Positions 36,216 to 47,910 of a stretch of 64,000 nt of DNA are shown here, piece by piece. The notes beneath the pieces were generated by a model. That model was not told where the DNA came from, ran no database searches, and was given only the letters and a program-made list of their open reading frames with translations. Origin of the DNA: Gorsachius magnificus (taxonomy: Eukaryota > Chordata > Aves > Pelecaniformes > Ardeidae); NCBI GenBank assembly GCA_034008185.1, contig CM067082.1, forward strand, positions 12,384,984 to 12,448,983, read 5' to 3'. Every line of letters starts with the position of its first letter. Position 1 is the stretch's first letter. The translations under genes and the position numbers were made by a program.

Positions 36216-38316
36216 ACTATAATGCGAGTTTTGAAAGCTCTGCATACTACTTTCATTGTTTGAATGCAAAATATTATTTGGAGAGAGTTATTTCTTTTTA
36301 ATGAATAACAAAGAGTACTTAATCAGATGGTTTAACTGTAATCTAAAGAAGAAATCCTTCAGGCCTATTCAACTTTCATTTAGCAAACACTCTTATATTC
36401 TGCTCCTGCTGACATTAAAATCAGTGGCAAGACTTCCATCCACTTCAGACATGACCCTTCATGGAAGTCAAGTAGATCAACAGGCTTGATGTCAAAGTCA
36501 CACCTGTACAAGCTAAAAGTAGGTGAATGAAGATGAACACCATGGTTTAATTATAAAACAATGCCTGGAGGAGAAGCCGGTACACTGTGTTTAGCCAGCT
36601 TTCCTATAGCATGGAGGATTTAGAAATGTGCTGCTCAAATTCAGCCATCCTTGGGTAATGGACTCTGCACTGGCAATTATGTTCCTACAAGGTTTAAAAA
36701 ACAAGGCAGCTCGAGAGAAACAGGTGGAATATTTACGAATTCACCCCAACAACTCTTAAGCCCCTCATCTAGTTTCTATGATCAAATGTAATCAGCTGTG
36801 CATCCACAACAAAACAGTACTAGAAACAATAGTCATAAGGGATGAGATTAAAAAAATGCAAAGACAGATGCAAAGATTACATACAAGTGTTAGTGTGAGT
36901 CAGTTACCAAGTCATTCATCTGAGAGACGCAAATCTGTTCCAAAATCAGTCTTCATTAGTCTACTCCTCAGAAATTACTTGTTTACAGATTTTTATTTTT
37001 GTTGTATTGTAAACAAGATCATGAGCTTAATTAGATAGTATATTTACATTCATGTTTTATCTGAGTGATTGCAATGGGCCCTTTGCTTTTACTAGTCCTG
37101 AAGCATTTTATTCCTCTAACTTCTAGTAATGCAATATGGAGCCATCATATTTACTGGGCGAGAAACAGTTAAATGACCGTTAGTAGAAACCCAGCATTAG
37201 AAAGGACTGCTCTTGTGTTTGTGGACACTCAGTCCTGCAAGGACCTAGGCATGAATTTCCATGGGGCTTGCGTGACCCTGAATATATGTTTCAAAGTGTG
37301 AGTCTGTGTGAACATTTTAATTTGAATCAAAAGCTAGTTCATGCCCTGAATCTCCAGATCAGTCCCATTTCTTTGCTTTCACTCCAATGTAGCGTTGTTA
37401 CAGAGCATATAAACTGGGTTCCTGATTAAACTAAAACGGAAATTGTGCTTTCAGAGTTCACCCAATGCACCCCAACCTCCTACAGGCATTCAGTCCATGG
37501 AAACAGGCTGGAGCTGGTCCAAAATATCTTCTGCACCCTGAAAAACATATAGGGTGAAAAGCAGGTCTTTGGCATCCAGTGTTTCATTCTACAGATCTGC
37601 TCCCATTGCACCACGCTGCTTGATAATGGAAGTATAACTTCTGTGACTGCAAGACTGGGACCTAAAATGAGACTTATTTCTGCAAATAGGTCCTTAAAAA
37701 GAATATTTACCATGTATGTGCCACCAGACTGTATATAAATGGGATGTGGGTTGTGCATACAGCAAGTGTTCTGGCTTTCTGGAAATGAGTTTTACACTTG
37801 CTGCTAACACATAAGAACATTCAATTCCTAGAGATTCCTCGTCATTCAGAAGTTTTGATTTTGGAAAGTGCTCTCTCTTTGTCACACACACCCACAAAGA
37901 GATGCATGTTTGCATAAACACATTCAAATATTTATATAGGGTGACATTTAAAGAATCATTATTGTTGTTGGCTAGATCTTCTACTTCAGTTTTTAAATAG
38001 CTCCCTACATCATACACATCACATTTATGTAATTGCTTTTCTAATACAATTGGTCTATTTTCTCCTTCAAAAATGAGCAATTAGAACTCTCTTGGGTTTT
38101 GTCTCTTTTTGTTAATGCCAGGTTAAGATTAAAACAGTAATGGCAGCATCACCATTCTGTAACACAATTTAGCTACATGCAACAGAAACTCCTTCCTAAT
38201 GAGGATTTTTTCTGCCTCTTCAAGCACAGAATCATTTTGCTACCAATCCACCAAGACCACTGGTTTGATATTAACAAGCCTAAACCCCTTTATCTTTTAT
38301 ATTTATCTTTATATTT
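36216..38316. other. Unique non-coding DNA, no gene seen
   Basis: AT-rich DNA without recognisable repeats or coding potential. The longest frame (128 codons, minus, 37,694-38,080) has no recognisable motif and is in the range expected by chance. Confidence 0.55.
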
Positions 38317-38480
38317 TTGCCCAGGGGGGCTGTGGAGTCTCCTTCTCTGGAGATATTCAAAGCCTGCCTGGATGAAGTCCTGTGTAACATGCTCTAGGAG
38401 AACCTGCTTTAGCAGGAGGGTTGGACTAGATGATCTCCCGAGGTCCCTTCCAACCCTTGCCATTCTGTGATTCTGTGATC
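38317..38480 (+). mobile_element. CR1 LINE 3' end fragment
   Basis: About 165 bp of CR1 3' end: GGGCTGTGGAGTCTCCTTCT, GAGATATTCAAAGCCTGCCT, GGTTGGACTAGATGATCTCC, GAGGTCCCTTCCAACCCTTG, and the tail ATTCTGTGATTCTGTGATC. It belongs to the same 3' UTR type as the minus-strand copies at 54.1 and 62.9 kb. Confidence 0.95.
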
Positions 38481-40759
38481 TGGCTAGAAAACAAAGAGGA
38501 CATCAAACCTTATATGGATTCTACAATCTCAGAATTTTTTTATACTGCACAATTTGATTATCTCATCTCAGAATCTGGAAGGAAAGGCATCTGAAGTGTT
38601 TTCATGAAAATCTTGATAAAAAGTGCCCTCATTGTCGCCTTGTTCAAACTAATTGGCATCGTGGGCTGTGAGAGTGTTTTACTCCTACTTGTGCTTACTG
38701 CTGGGAGCTTGTTAGACTCTAGTTAAAAGTGGCTCCTGGGGGAAAAATAACCAGCAAGATTTTAAAGCATCGCGGCTTTCAATTTTTTCCTGTTGGAAAC
38801 ACTGGGTAGAGAACACACAACAGTTCTGTCATGGTTGTGTCATTGTAGCCACTCTGAAGTCACCAGTGTAAAGTCCTGAATCAACCACATCTTCATTGGC
38901 AGGATCTTGGAGACTGGAAGCACCACCATTGCTTTCCCCACTACCCAGTACAGCCTCATGACCCGAACATGTACCAGGAGACGGGCAGTGCAGCACCTCC
39001 GCCACTTCCATGTCATGGCAGGAGCTATCAAATGTCCTGGGCATGGTGGCATCAGTCTCTGAGCTATATGGGCACAGCCACATCATACAACCTGCCCATG
39101 CACAGTAGATGGAGAGAGACAAAGGGACAAGCCTTCACCCAGCCCTCCTCTTCCTTCCCCTATGCCCTCCATAAACTCATAACTGACAGTTATTTTAGAG
39201 AATAAAGGGGGTGCAGAGTTGCTATTGCAATTTTTGTTGAAATTTTGCTGGGCTTTAAATGAAAATGTAACTATTTTAGGAAAATATTTTCATTTATATT
39301 GTCCAGGTTTGTATCAAAAAACACTTTTTTTGTTGAAAGCCAAAATGCCTAAAGTTCTCTGTTCTTCAACAAAAACAAAAGCAGGGAAAAGTCAACTTTT
39401 TTTCTCAGAGGTGTTGGATTTTGCTGGAAAAAAACTGTGGCAATTTTGAAAGCAGCATTAAGCATATGCACGTAGTCTCCAACTGGCACAGTCTGGCTAT
39501 CTCCAGTGGGATTTTCCATTAAAGGAAGAATCCAGCCTACCTGCAGGCATTCGCAGTGGATAAGGGCAATATTCAGTCAAAAAGAAAATCAAACGTCAAG
39601 GGAGTCACTAGAGCTAAAGACATCGCTAACGCTTCACTTCACTAACGCTTCTCAGAAATCACTGATCTTGTACCTAACAGGATCTTAACCACAGGAGCCA
39701 GATAAGCTCAATATTGTCATGTCAGTTTGTACATTAGCTAAGGATTAAGTGAGGTCTTAAGTTCTATGGAAACTTTTCCCATTCAGCCCCTGGACCACTA
39801 AAGCAAAATTCAGGATTACTTGGCAGAGACCAGTGTGAAGCTACAGCAGGAGCAAGTACCACACCTTTGGGAGAAATCATTTATTTTGTTGGAAGCCTCA
39901 TTTCTTTTGTTATCCTTTAGAAAAATTGATAGAGCACATAGCTCCTGTACCTCCAGCCCTGGATCATTAAATTTCTTGCAACCCATGATGTTTTAATGGT
40001 ACCTAGTTCTGTCCCTTCACAGGAAGTGTTATGCGGGATTACTTGCAATCTAAAAAATATTAGCAACACATAAATTACACATCTGGTGCCCTACGAACCG
40101 GACTCTCAGGGGGAAAACTTAGCAACCAAGATTTCTTCTGCACGTGCATCACCTGCCTATGAGCTGCTATTCTTGTTACTAAGCAGGAGTGCCATTTAAC
40201 AAGCTTGACTAGCAGAAAGAACTAGATGTTACCCATCAGTCAACATCAAATCAATGTCCATCAGTCAATGTATTGGCTGACACCTTCATGTTGACTGTGA
40301 AAACTGATGCAAAACTGAGAGGCCTTGACTGGTTGTTAATGACAAGGGGAAGACAAGGGGTGTTTACAGTGCATCTTGGACATAGCCCAAGTGAGGTAAG
40401 TGCAAGGTACCTGGTGAATTCTCTCCCGTAGTTTTAATTGGTCACAGGACTTTTTATCCTTGCCTTCCTACCCCCTGTTTTTCTGCTGCGTATAATTCAG
40501 CAGCAGCTGGGCTTGACTCCAGCAGCATCAGGGTTTCAGAGCAGAATAAGGAAGGACATGTGCCAGCCAAACCTAAGATTTCCAATAACTGATTTCTTAG
40601 AGAAAATGCAGTAGCTCTCACCCATCTTGACTTCTGTAAAGTACTACATTTGTGAAGAATTCACTAAATTTGTGAAGACAGAGATTACCACAAGAACCGA
40701 CCCTTGCAGGTAAGGGCCTAGAAAAAGTAGAAACAGTTGTAGTGAAAAGGAGAACTACG
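38481..40759. other. Unique non-coding DNA, no gene seen
   Basis: No recognisable repeat or gene. A somewhat GC-richer patch at 38,820-39,125 holds a 97-codon minus-strand frame with no known motif; it was not accepted as a gene. Short direct repeats (CTAACGCTTC at about 39,627 and 39,643; CATCAGTCAA at about 40,234 and 40,260) are probably chance. Confidence 0.5.
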
Positions 40760-41500
40760 AGGTTGGAGGAAGGCATCACACAAAAGCAGAGTCCTTCAGG
40801 AATGTATCCATGCCACCAGTTATAAAGGATGGAAAGAGGAGACATTGACAACACAAGGATGGAGGACACTGTCAGCAAGACGACTGGACAACCTCAAGAA
40901 CCAGCTAAAGGTTAACAGGAAGGTGAATTAACAATGAGTTATAAGTTGTTACAACAGAGCAGGTTGCCACCAAAGAAGTCACAGTCCCCATAAAAAAAGC
41001 AAAAGCAGACATAGGATGCATTAGCTGCAGTATTTCCAATAGAGATGGGTAAATATTAACAGCATTGTATGAGGCATTAGAAAGATCTTTGGAGTAATAT
41101 GTACTGTACTGGTAATCCAGCCTCAGGTCGATTAATACAGACTGAAGCAGTACAGCATGACAAGGGGAATGTGAAGCCTGTCTTATGAGAGAAGCCTGAG
41201 AAACTTTGGTTTGTTTAACTTCCCAGAAGAAAGCTTTGATGGATAGGATTGCTTTCGACAGACATATCCAGGAAATAAGTGCCACAACAGCTATTTAAGC
41301 CATAGGGAAAAGATGGCAGCAGAACAAAAGGGTATAAACAGGTCATGAAAAAATTTAAGCTGTAAATTAGAAGTTTTCTAACAAATGGAAAGTACAGATT
41401 CTGGAACAGTCTTGCCATGGGAGTAACAGCAGTAAAATGTTAATTGATTTTAAAACAGGAGATATTTTTCTAACAAGGAAAGGTATGTCATGGGTGTGTG
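40760..41500 (+). mobile_element. Ancient, highly diverged CR1/L3-like LINE fragment
   Basis: The order of blocks follows the 3' half of an old amniote CR1/L3-type element: GCAGAGTCCTTCAGGAATGT, TAGGATGCATTAGCTGCAGT, ATTTCCAATAGAGATGGGTA, GTATGAGGCATTAGAAAGAT, CTTATGAGAGAAGCCTGAGA, GGGTATAAACAGGTCATGAA, TAAATTAGAAGTTTTCTAAC and TTCTGGAACAGTCTTGCCAT. No frame survives. Divergence is far greater than in the other CR1 copies, so this insertion probably predates them by a wide margin. Boundaries are approximate. Confidence 0.72.
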
Positions 41501-41771
41501 CAGTAACAGAGGTCAATGGTCAGATACTCCTGCACTCTCTTCTTGTCCTGTGTTCTCATGAATTCTCAGTAGTAATATCTATGTAATTTGTACTGCGGCT
41601 GGGGACCCATCAAAACCCTATGTTCTCCAGGCTGCACAAACTGCTGATGAAAAACAGGAAGCCATAGTGGCTCTTCTGTGACTTCCCATTTCCCTGATGC
41701 TGGTGCTAAGACCTAAAAATGGTTCTGCTTCAAAATGCATACTTCACACAAAAAATGTGCTAGGGAAAATT

Positions 41772-42235
41772 TCATAGAATCACATGACCACAAAATAATC
41801 CAGGCTGAAAGGGACCTTAGGGGGTCCCTGGTCCAACTTTTTTCTCAAACCAGGGTTAGCTCTGAGATCAGACCAGGTTGTCAGGGCTTTATCGAGTCAG
41901 CTCTTGAAAACCTCCAAGCACAGAGGCTGCACATCATCTCTGGACAACCCGCTCCACTGCTTGACTGCCCCCCTTGGGGGAAAAATTTTCTCCCTCAACC
42001 AGTGTCAACCTCTTCTGTTTCAATTTATGCCTTTTGCCTCCATCTTCCCACCATGCATCACTGTGAAGAGCCTGGCTCCATCTTCTCAGTAACCTCCCCA
42101 TAGGTACGAAGGGACTTCTGTTAGCTCCCCCACTAGCCTTCACTTCCTCAGGGTGAACAAGATCAGCTCCCTCAGCTTGTCCTCATATGGCATGTGCTCC
42201 AACTCTCAGCAATCTTGATGCCCCTTCTTCTACCA
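41772..42235 (-). mobile_element. CR1 LINE 3' end, minus strand
   Basis: Read on the minus strand this is a CR1 3' end whose tail TGATTCTATGA abuts 41,772. Seen on the plus strand are TCATAGAATCA, GCTGAAAGGGACCTTAG, AAAACCTCCAAGCACAGAGG, GGACAACCCGCTCCACTGCT, CCTCAGGGTGAACAAGATCA and GCTCCCTCAGCTTGTCCTCA. The coding part has several frame breaks. The plus-strand frame 41,735-42,103 is antisense to it and spurious. Confidence 0.9.
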
Positions 42236-45200
42236 TTTTGTTATTATATGTTCTCAAGAACAACATGGACGTGACAGCCACTTCCTAGAAGTAGCCCTTA
42301 TGCAGAAGGCCAAGTAGAGAAACTCTAAACTGCACTTTCACACCATCCAAATATTTCTGATGCACAAAAGAGGGAAAGACCTGCTGCATGTCCTGTCCTT
42401 CCAAGGATTGCCCTGTAACTCATACTCCCAGTATCCATGCAGCCTTCCTCAAAATCCAGCATTTCAACATTACCCTGCATTACAAGAAAGGCTAATGTAT
42501 TGTGGTTGCACAGCTTTGATCACTGCTGCAAAATAAGCACAGAATTGCAACTGAAGGCTTAGAGCAGAGAACAAAGCTGAGGAGACAAACATGGGACTTG
42601 GAGGAGGTGCACATTGTAAGCATTCCTCAGTTGAGGCCCCAGTCACAATTCCTTTGAAAATAAAAATTGCAGCACTGAGTTCAAGTGAAGCTAATACCGC
42701 ATTTCTAGATCAACTCAAATCGTCCAAAATGGTTTTTAAAAGTATATAATAGGGAACCTGCAAACTAAAAACATACAGGTTTTCCTTACCTCTGAAATAA
42801 ACTCTGATGAATCTTCATATTCATATCAATACATAAGATAGGAGAAGAAACAAAGGACTCGAAACATCCCATGTCACAGCAGGTGCTGACTACTCCATAC
42901 TGCCTCTGTTCTGTTCGCTTGGGTTCATCAGCTTATTCTGATTTAAATATTTCAGCTGTTCCTTTGCTGTTGCCTGCTACAGCTACAAAAACACTGCAAG
43001 CCTTGAAGCACGGTGTGAAACATAGAGCTTAGTTTACGGGGATGGAGACTTGTTACTTGGAATCCAGAAGTGAGACCAGCTCAAGCTGTTCCCGTTTGCC
43101 CGTCTCTGAAGGCTACAGCTGCTTCTGCCAGGGATAGCAGGGCTTGGGTGAACATCACAGCTGCAGTGCAAATATTGCCATATGCCCAGCCACAGGTGGC
43201 TGCACAATTAGCCAAGCACATTTCCAGCGTTATACAGAGCCATCTATCCACCACCTCCTTCTCTAATGTACATCTGTTCACTGCTACAATTAACTGGAAA
43301 CAAATCTGTTTCTTAACTAAATACGTTGGTTTACTTGCACCCATCCCATCATACAAATACTTGTAGGGTTTTACTGTTGGGGATGCCTCACAAATCCTGA
43401 ATTACAGAACAGTATTACTTCAGCACCATCTTTGCTTCTAAAAGTTGAAGTCTATGAAGTGTTTCTGTTAATAATCTTTATTAGCAGTGGTTTTCAATGG
43501 AAAGATTAAAAAAATGCCATAAAAAAAAAAGCCAAAATATTTAGCCAACCTGCAAAATGATCCACAGCAGGGCTTTTCTATCCTGAAGTTCAACACCGGC
43601 ATTTTCACCAGTTTCCTGTGTTTTCTAAAACATTAGCCTCAGGAGACAAGGAAAAGTCACATAACCCACTCTGTAGCAGCAAAATTTTCTGCCTTCCAAA
43701 CATTCCTGACATCTGATCCCACTTCAGATATAGGAACAACAGATGAAAGCCAAAGAGTGAAAAAAACTTTTCTGTTTATCCTACCTTTTTCTTCTGAGTC
43801 TCCTTCAAAGCATAAAAGATGAAATTAACTTACTGGATGCTGGAGTCATTAGACATCACAAATTGTCTTGTCATGGCACTGTATTTGAAGGAATAGAATT
43901 GATTATCAGGATTAAAGCAGCAGTGCTCTCCAGTAAGCCATGTTCTGCATGCAGAGATTTAGTATGAACTATGCTTTCAGACCGGATAAAAGAAAAAGAA
44001 AGTAGTGCAATGCAGTCATCTAACAGAGGATGCTGCAGACAGGCTGGAGGCTCTAGAGCTACAGGAGCATAGTCTGTTCTGGGAAAGACATGGTTTTGTA
44101 TTAATTTAGTTGCAGGAAATACCAAGATAACTGAAATGTTACACACTTCGATGGGGTTCTGGGAAAAAAAGAAATAAAAACCAGTGGTGAGTATGTCAAT
44201 GTGGAGGTTCAGAAAACTAGGTGTGATTCCATCCATCATTCTCCCCACCCAACTCCTAAGTGACCTTCGTCTCAGTTCTCCTCTCTTTGGCTGCAGTAAC
44301 TGCATCTCTTAAATCAGTCACATCACGTGGACACAGAGGAGCGAATGGAGCCCCAAGCTCAGCCATGGCCTTTTCCTCTGCCTTTTCAATGGGTCATCTC
44401 ATCTCCTGTACCCGGGGACCTACACCTACGAGGGTTATGCAATTGTGAGTACCTTACATGGAGGGAAAGCTTGTAAGAATGCACACACGAACCTAGGAAT
44501 AAGCAGGCAAGCACCTGAGAGAGATAGATGGGTAGAAGATAAGAACCCAGCAAGCTCTATTTCCTTGGTCTGCAATGTCAAGATGCAGATCTCCTCACAG
44601 TGGTGGAGAGGAAGCGAGGAAGCTCTCATCTCCAATCTTTGCTTTTGCAATATGGCCACAAATCCCTCAAACTACAAAGCCATCTGAGGATTTCTGAGAA
44701 GAAGGCTGAGACCCCAGATGCTGCAGAAAAGGAAAGACTCTGCATATGAGCTCTCTCTACATGTGGGTCTCATAAGCGTGATCAAATATCTCCTTTGATA
44801 CAGGAGGACCAAGTACTTCAGAAGAATTCAAAGTTGACTTGTAACACTATTGCTCTTGCTATGTTCTAGGGATACTTGGCCTGAAGGAATTTGTTGTTGT
44901 TTTTTAATATAAACTGTTGCTCAAAAAAACTTGTTTACTGCATAGTTCAGTTGTAATCAAATGAACACTGCAAGCAAGAGAAAGGTAACTTTAAAGATCA
45001 TGTGTTAAAATATTTACCATTTTGTTAGCTAAAGCTCCCACTAACAATGCAATATTCTTCCACTTCATTTACAGTCCTCAGTAGTCTGCAGTATAACCAC
45101 GGCATCCGACTGTGTTGAGAATCTTTTATGCAACCTCAGAGATGAAAACTGGGATAATAAAGCAAAGATCCCACCTTGCACCCAGCTGCTAAAACAAAGT

Positions 45201-45674
45201 CTGAAACCAAACCTGTTACTAGCAGCGAAAAAATTTCTTCCAGGCTCTGGGACAAATTACAAGGCAGTAGTGTCTTTCATGGGGTGTCATTTAACAATGA
45301 AGGCTCTGCAGGTGAGAAGTGACAAAGACGAAGGAGGAAGCAAAGCTGCACATAGAATCTGCCCGCACAAAACCATCCCTCACAAACTGGAAATGTGGAA
45401 ACCAGAGGAGGTGAACACTCCCAAAGGAGGAGCTGGTGCATGTCTTTTCTTTTTTCCTCTTGGAAGTGGCATGCAGTATTGTGTGAATTAAATCAGAGAA
45501 AACACTTCTCACAATTTCTGATTCTTCCAGGGAAATCAGTAGCCCTGGGAATGTCATTCTGCAAGCATCATGAAAGCCAGAAATATGAGAACAACATAGT
45601 CCCAACCTCAAAATCACTCTGTGCTCATCGCAACAATGGGCTCCCCCCAAAAACATCACTTGCCTGCATTTAGT

Positions 45675-45700
45675 GGTCAGTCCTGGTCAGTCCTGGTCAG
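45675..45700 (+). repeat. Short tandem repeat, GGTCAGTCCT x 2.6
   Basis: Three GGTCAG words are separated by TCCT, an exact 10-bp period. It is too short to indicate more than local slippage. Confidence 0.9.
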
Positions 45701-45953
45701 CCCAAAAGGGATTAAATACATGGGTAGAAGCACTGAGCACTCCCAAGTCAATAACTGAACTGATAGGATTAATGAACCAACCAAAAGATTAAAGAACAGA
45801 GCAGGAATCCATTCTCAGTTTTCCCACAATGACGGGAGACAAATAGTAACAACAAAAAAGTATTTTCTGGAAAAAGAGCCAGACAGAACGAGACTTGGGA
45901 ACAGATCTAAACGATGCATACACTGACTGAGAGAATTTATCCTTATTCCTGAT

Positions 45954-46008
45954 GGGAAGGGAAGGGAAGGGAAGGGAAGGGAAGGGAAGGGAAGGGAAGG
46001 GAAGGGAA
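45954..46008 (+). repeat. (GGGAA)11 microsatellite
   Basis: Eleven perfect GGGAA units in 55 bp with no interruption. All six frames stay open across it, so apparent Pro-Phe-Pro-Ser-Leu (minus) or Gly-Arg-Glu-Gly-Lys (plus) repeat proteins here are artefacts. A perfect array of this length is likely to be length-polymorphic. Confidence 0.98.
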
Positions 46009-47893
46009 AGAAACAAGGCTGGGTGTGTACACTACCGCACAGAATGGGCTGTCCAGGTAATACAGGACAGATCCACATCTTCTGCAGTGTCTGCTGAAGT
46101 TTATGTGGACACACATAGAGTTTGGAGAAAAGGCAGCTCTTTTCCTGAAACAAGTTTGAAAACTGCTTGACACTTGCTGCAACCTGTGGCACTTCAAGGG
46201 AGAAATTTTAATTGTTTTTTCTCTGTAACTTTCATTAATATCTCTGGTGTCTGTGTTGGCAGGGAAGAAAGGGACTCAAACACAGAATTGGGGAATAAAT
46301 CCATTCTTCCCCAGAAAAAGAACAGAGGCAGGGGATGCAGAGATTAACAAGCTCCTGAGAACTCCTGGAAAAAAATGAATGGCCCTGCCCTGGTGCTGAG
46401 GCAGACACTCTGCAAGCCCTGTCTTCCACCTAGAAAAAGAGATGAACTCCAGGAGCTGGTGTTGCACACTTTGCAAGATGAGAGAGGCACCTCCCTCTAT
46501 CACTGCTCAGCTGCCTGATAACTCAAAAGCACATAGTAATTTTCTCTTTTTCCCCCAACATCTTCCTGAGATTTGTTTATTTTACAGGTGCAGCCACCCC
46601 AGCTGAGCTCATTTCTGCACCAAGTTGCAGTTTGAACAAAGGCAGGGCAAGACAACAGTTGGGAGCTTTCACAACAGCTCATCATGAACACCAGATTGGA
46701 TTTCCTTGGAGCAAGCTCCACCACATTTAAAATGCTCCTCATCATAGCTTCTCCAGCATTCACTGTCACTTGAGTGGCAAAGACAACATACTGTGTATTA
46801 AACCCCTACCATTCTGCTGGTGGCAAACTTACCTTGGAATTTCATCCCGAGCGCTAAGCAGCGGCTTTTCTCGGGAGTCTGAGTGATTCCCTGTTTCACA
46901 CCCTGTCCCACACCCTGTCCCTCCTTCTTCTGCTGGTGTTTGCCTGAACTGCGGAAACACCTACAGCAATACCATGTGTACAAAGTAATTCCTCTGGCAA
47001 TTTACTAGCAGCCAATCTATGACTATTCAGCTAGGCATTGCCTTTGCTTAAATCATACAATTTTTAGTCGTAGAGCCTAGTTAAATCCACCTTCCTGGGT
47101 GAAATTATTCTCTGGCAATAAATAAAGCTCACGGGGTGCTGGTCCTCCAAGGGAAGGGAGATGACCCCATCAGATGGTTTTGATCATTTGGAACTGGCTA
47201 TGATTTCTCAGGGAATACTGGCCCAGGTTGGTGAGCAAGTGGTTCAAACAGCAGTGGGTAAAACAAGGCTGTCCTCATGCTGCTTGTGGCCATTTGAAGC
47301 CCTTCCCATGGGCCACCTGGGGAGTCTTTTAAAACTGCATATGAGATGCTGTCTAATCAGAATCCCCAGTGTCAGATGAGAAGTTATAAAATAAATTGCT
47401 GAACCAAAAAGAAAGTGATTCATCCTCACCATTTCCTAGGCAGTTCCTCACTCCCACCCCCAAAAACCCCTTCTCTCTCATGCATCAGCAAGTTCTACCA
47501 ACACCACAGGCATTGGAGTTGCTGTTTGCTTTAAACTGGGCTTCAGAAGCAGACTGGTTTGACTGGGTCATCTCAGTGCACCCTGTTTTCCAGGCCATTT
47601 TGCCAAGGGTGGACCATGCCAGTCTAAGTGAGTAAACCCAGCTAGAATCAAATCTGGCTCATGCTTGCTCCTGAATGATCACAAAATATCTCCTCACCTG
47701 CAAAGTGACAGAACATGAGTTTGAGCAGATGCTCAGTCAGAGCACTGAAATTTCTAAATAAATGCTTTTCTTGTCTACGATTTTCCTTCAGAAGCAGTAC
47801 AAACAAATGTTCATGAACGACAGCTAAACTCCATTCTCTCCTCAGGTTCCACTTATCACTTGTCCTGAATTGGATGTTGTGTGTTATGCACAA

Positions 47894-47910
47894 CTGGGGC
47901 AAGAAAAAAA
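47894..47910 (+). repeat. Poly(A) run, 17 bases
   Basis: An uninterrupted A17 preceded by AACTGGGGCAAG. No retrotransposed gene is recognisable upstream. On the minus strand it reads as a T run followed by CTTGCCCCAG, which resembles a 3' splice site, but no exon follows. Confidence 0.9.

Noticed and set aside
35831..36301. 156-codon plus-strand frame
   Set aside because: A chance frame through a deleted CR1; only a short part corresponds to CR1 coding sequence.
38829..39122. Paired 97- and 70-codon minus-strand frames in a GC-richer patch
   Set aside because: Considered as a processed pseudogene, but no family resemblance, poly(A) tail or target duplication was seen.
43871..44305. 144-codon open frame on the minus strand
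   Set aside because: No known motif and no splice or promoter context; length within the chance range.
45789..46197. Repeat proteins rich in Pro-Phe-Pro-Ser-Leu (minus) and Gly-Lys-Arg-Glu (plus)
   Set aside because: Created by the (GGGAA)11 microsatellite, which contains no stop in any frame.
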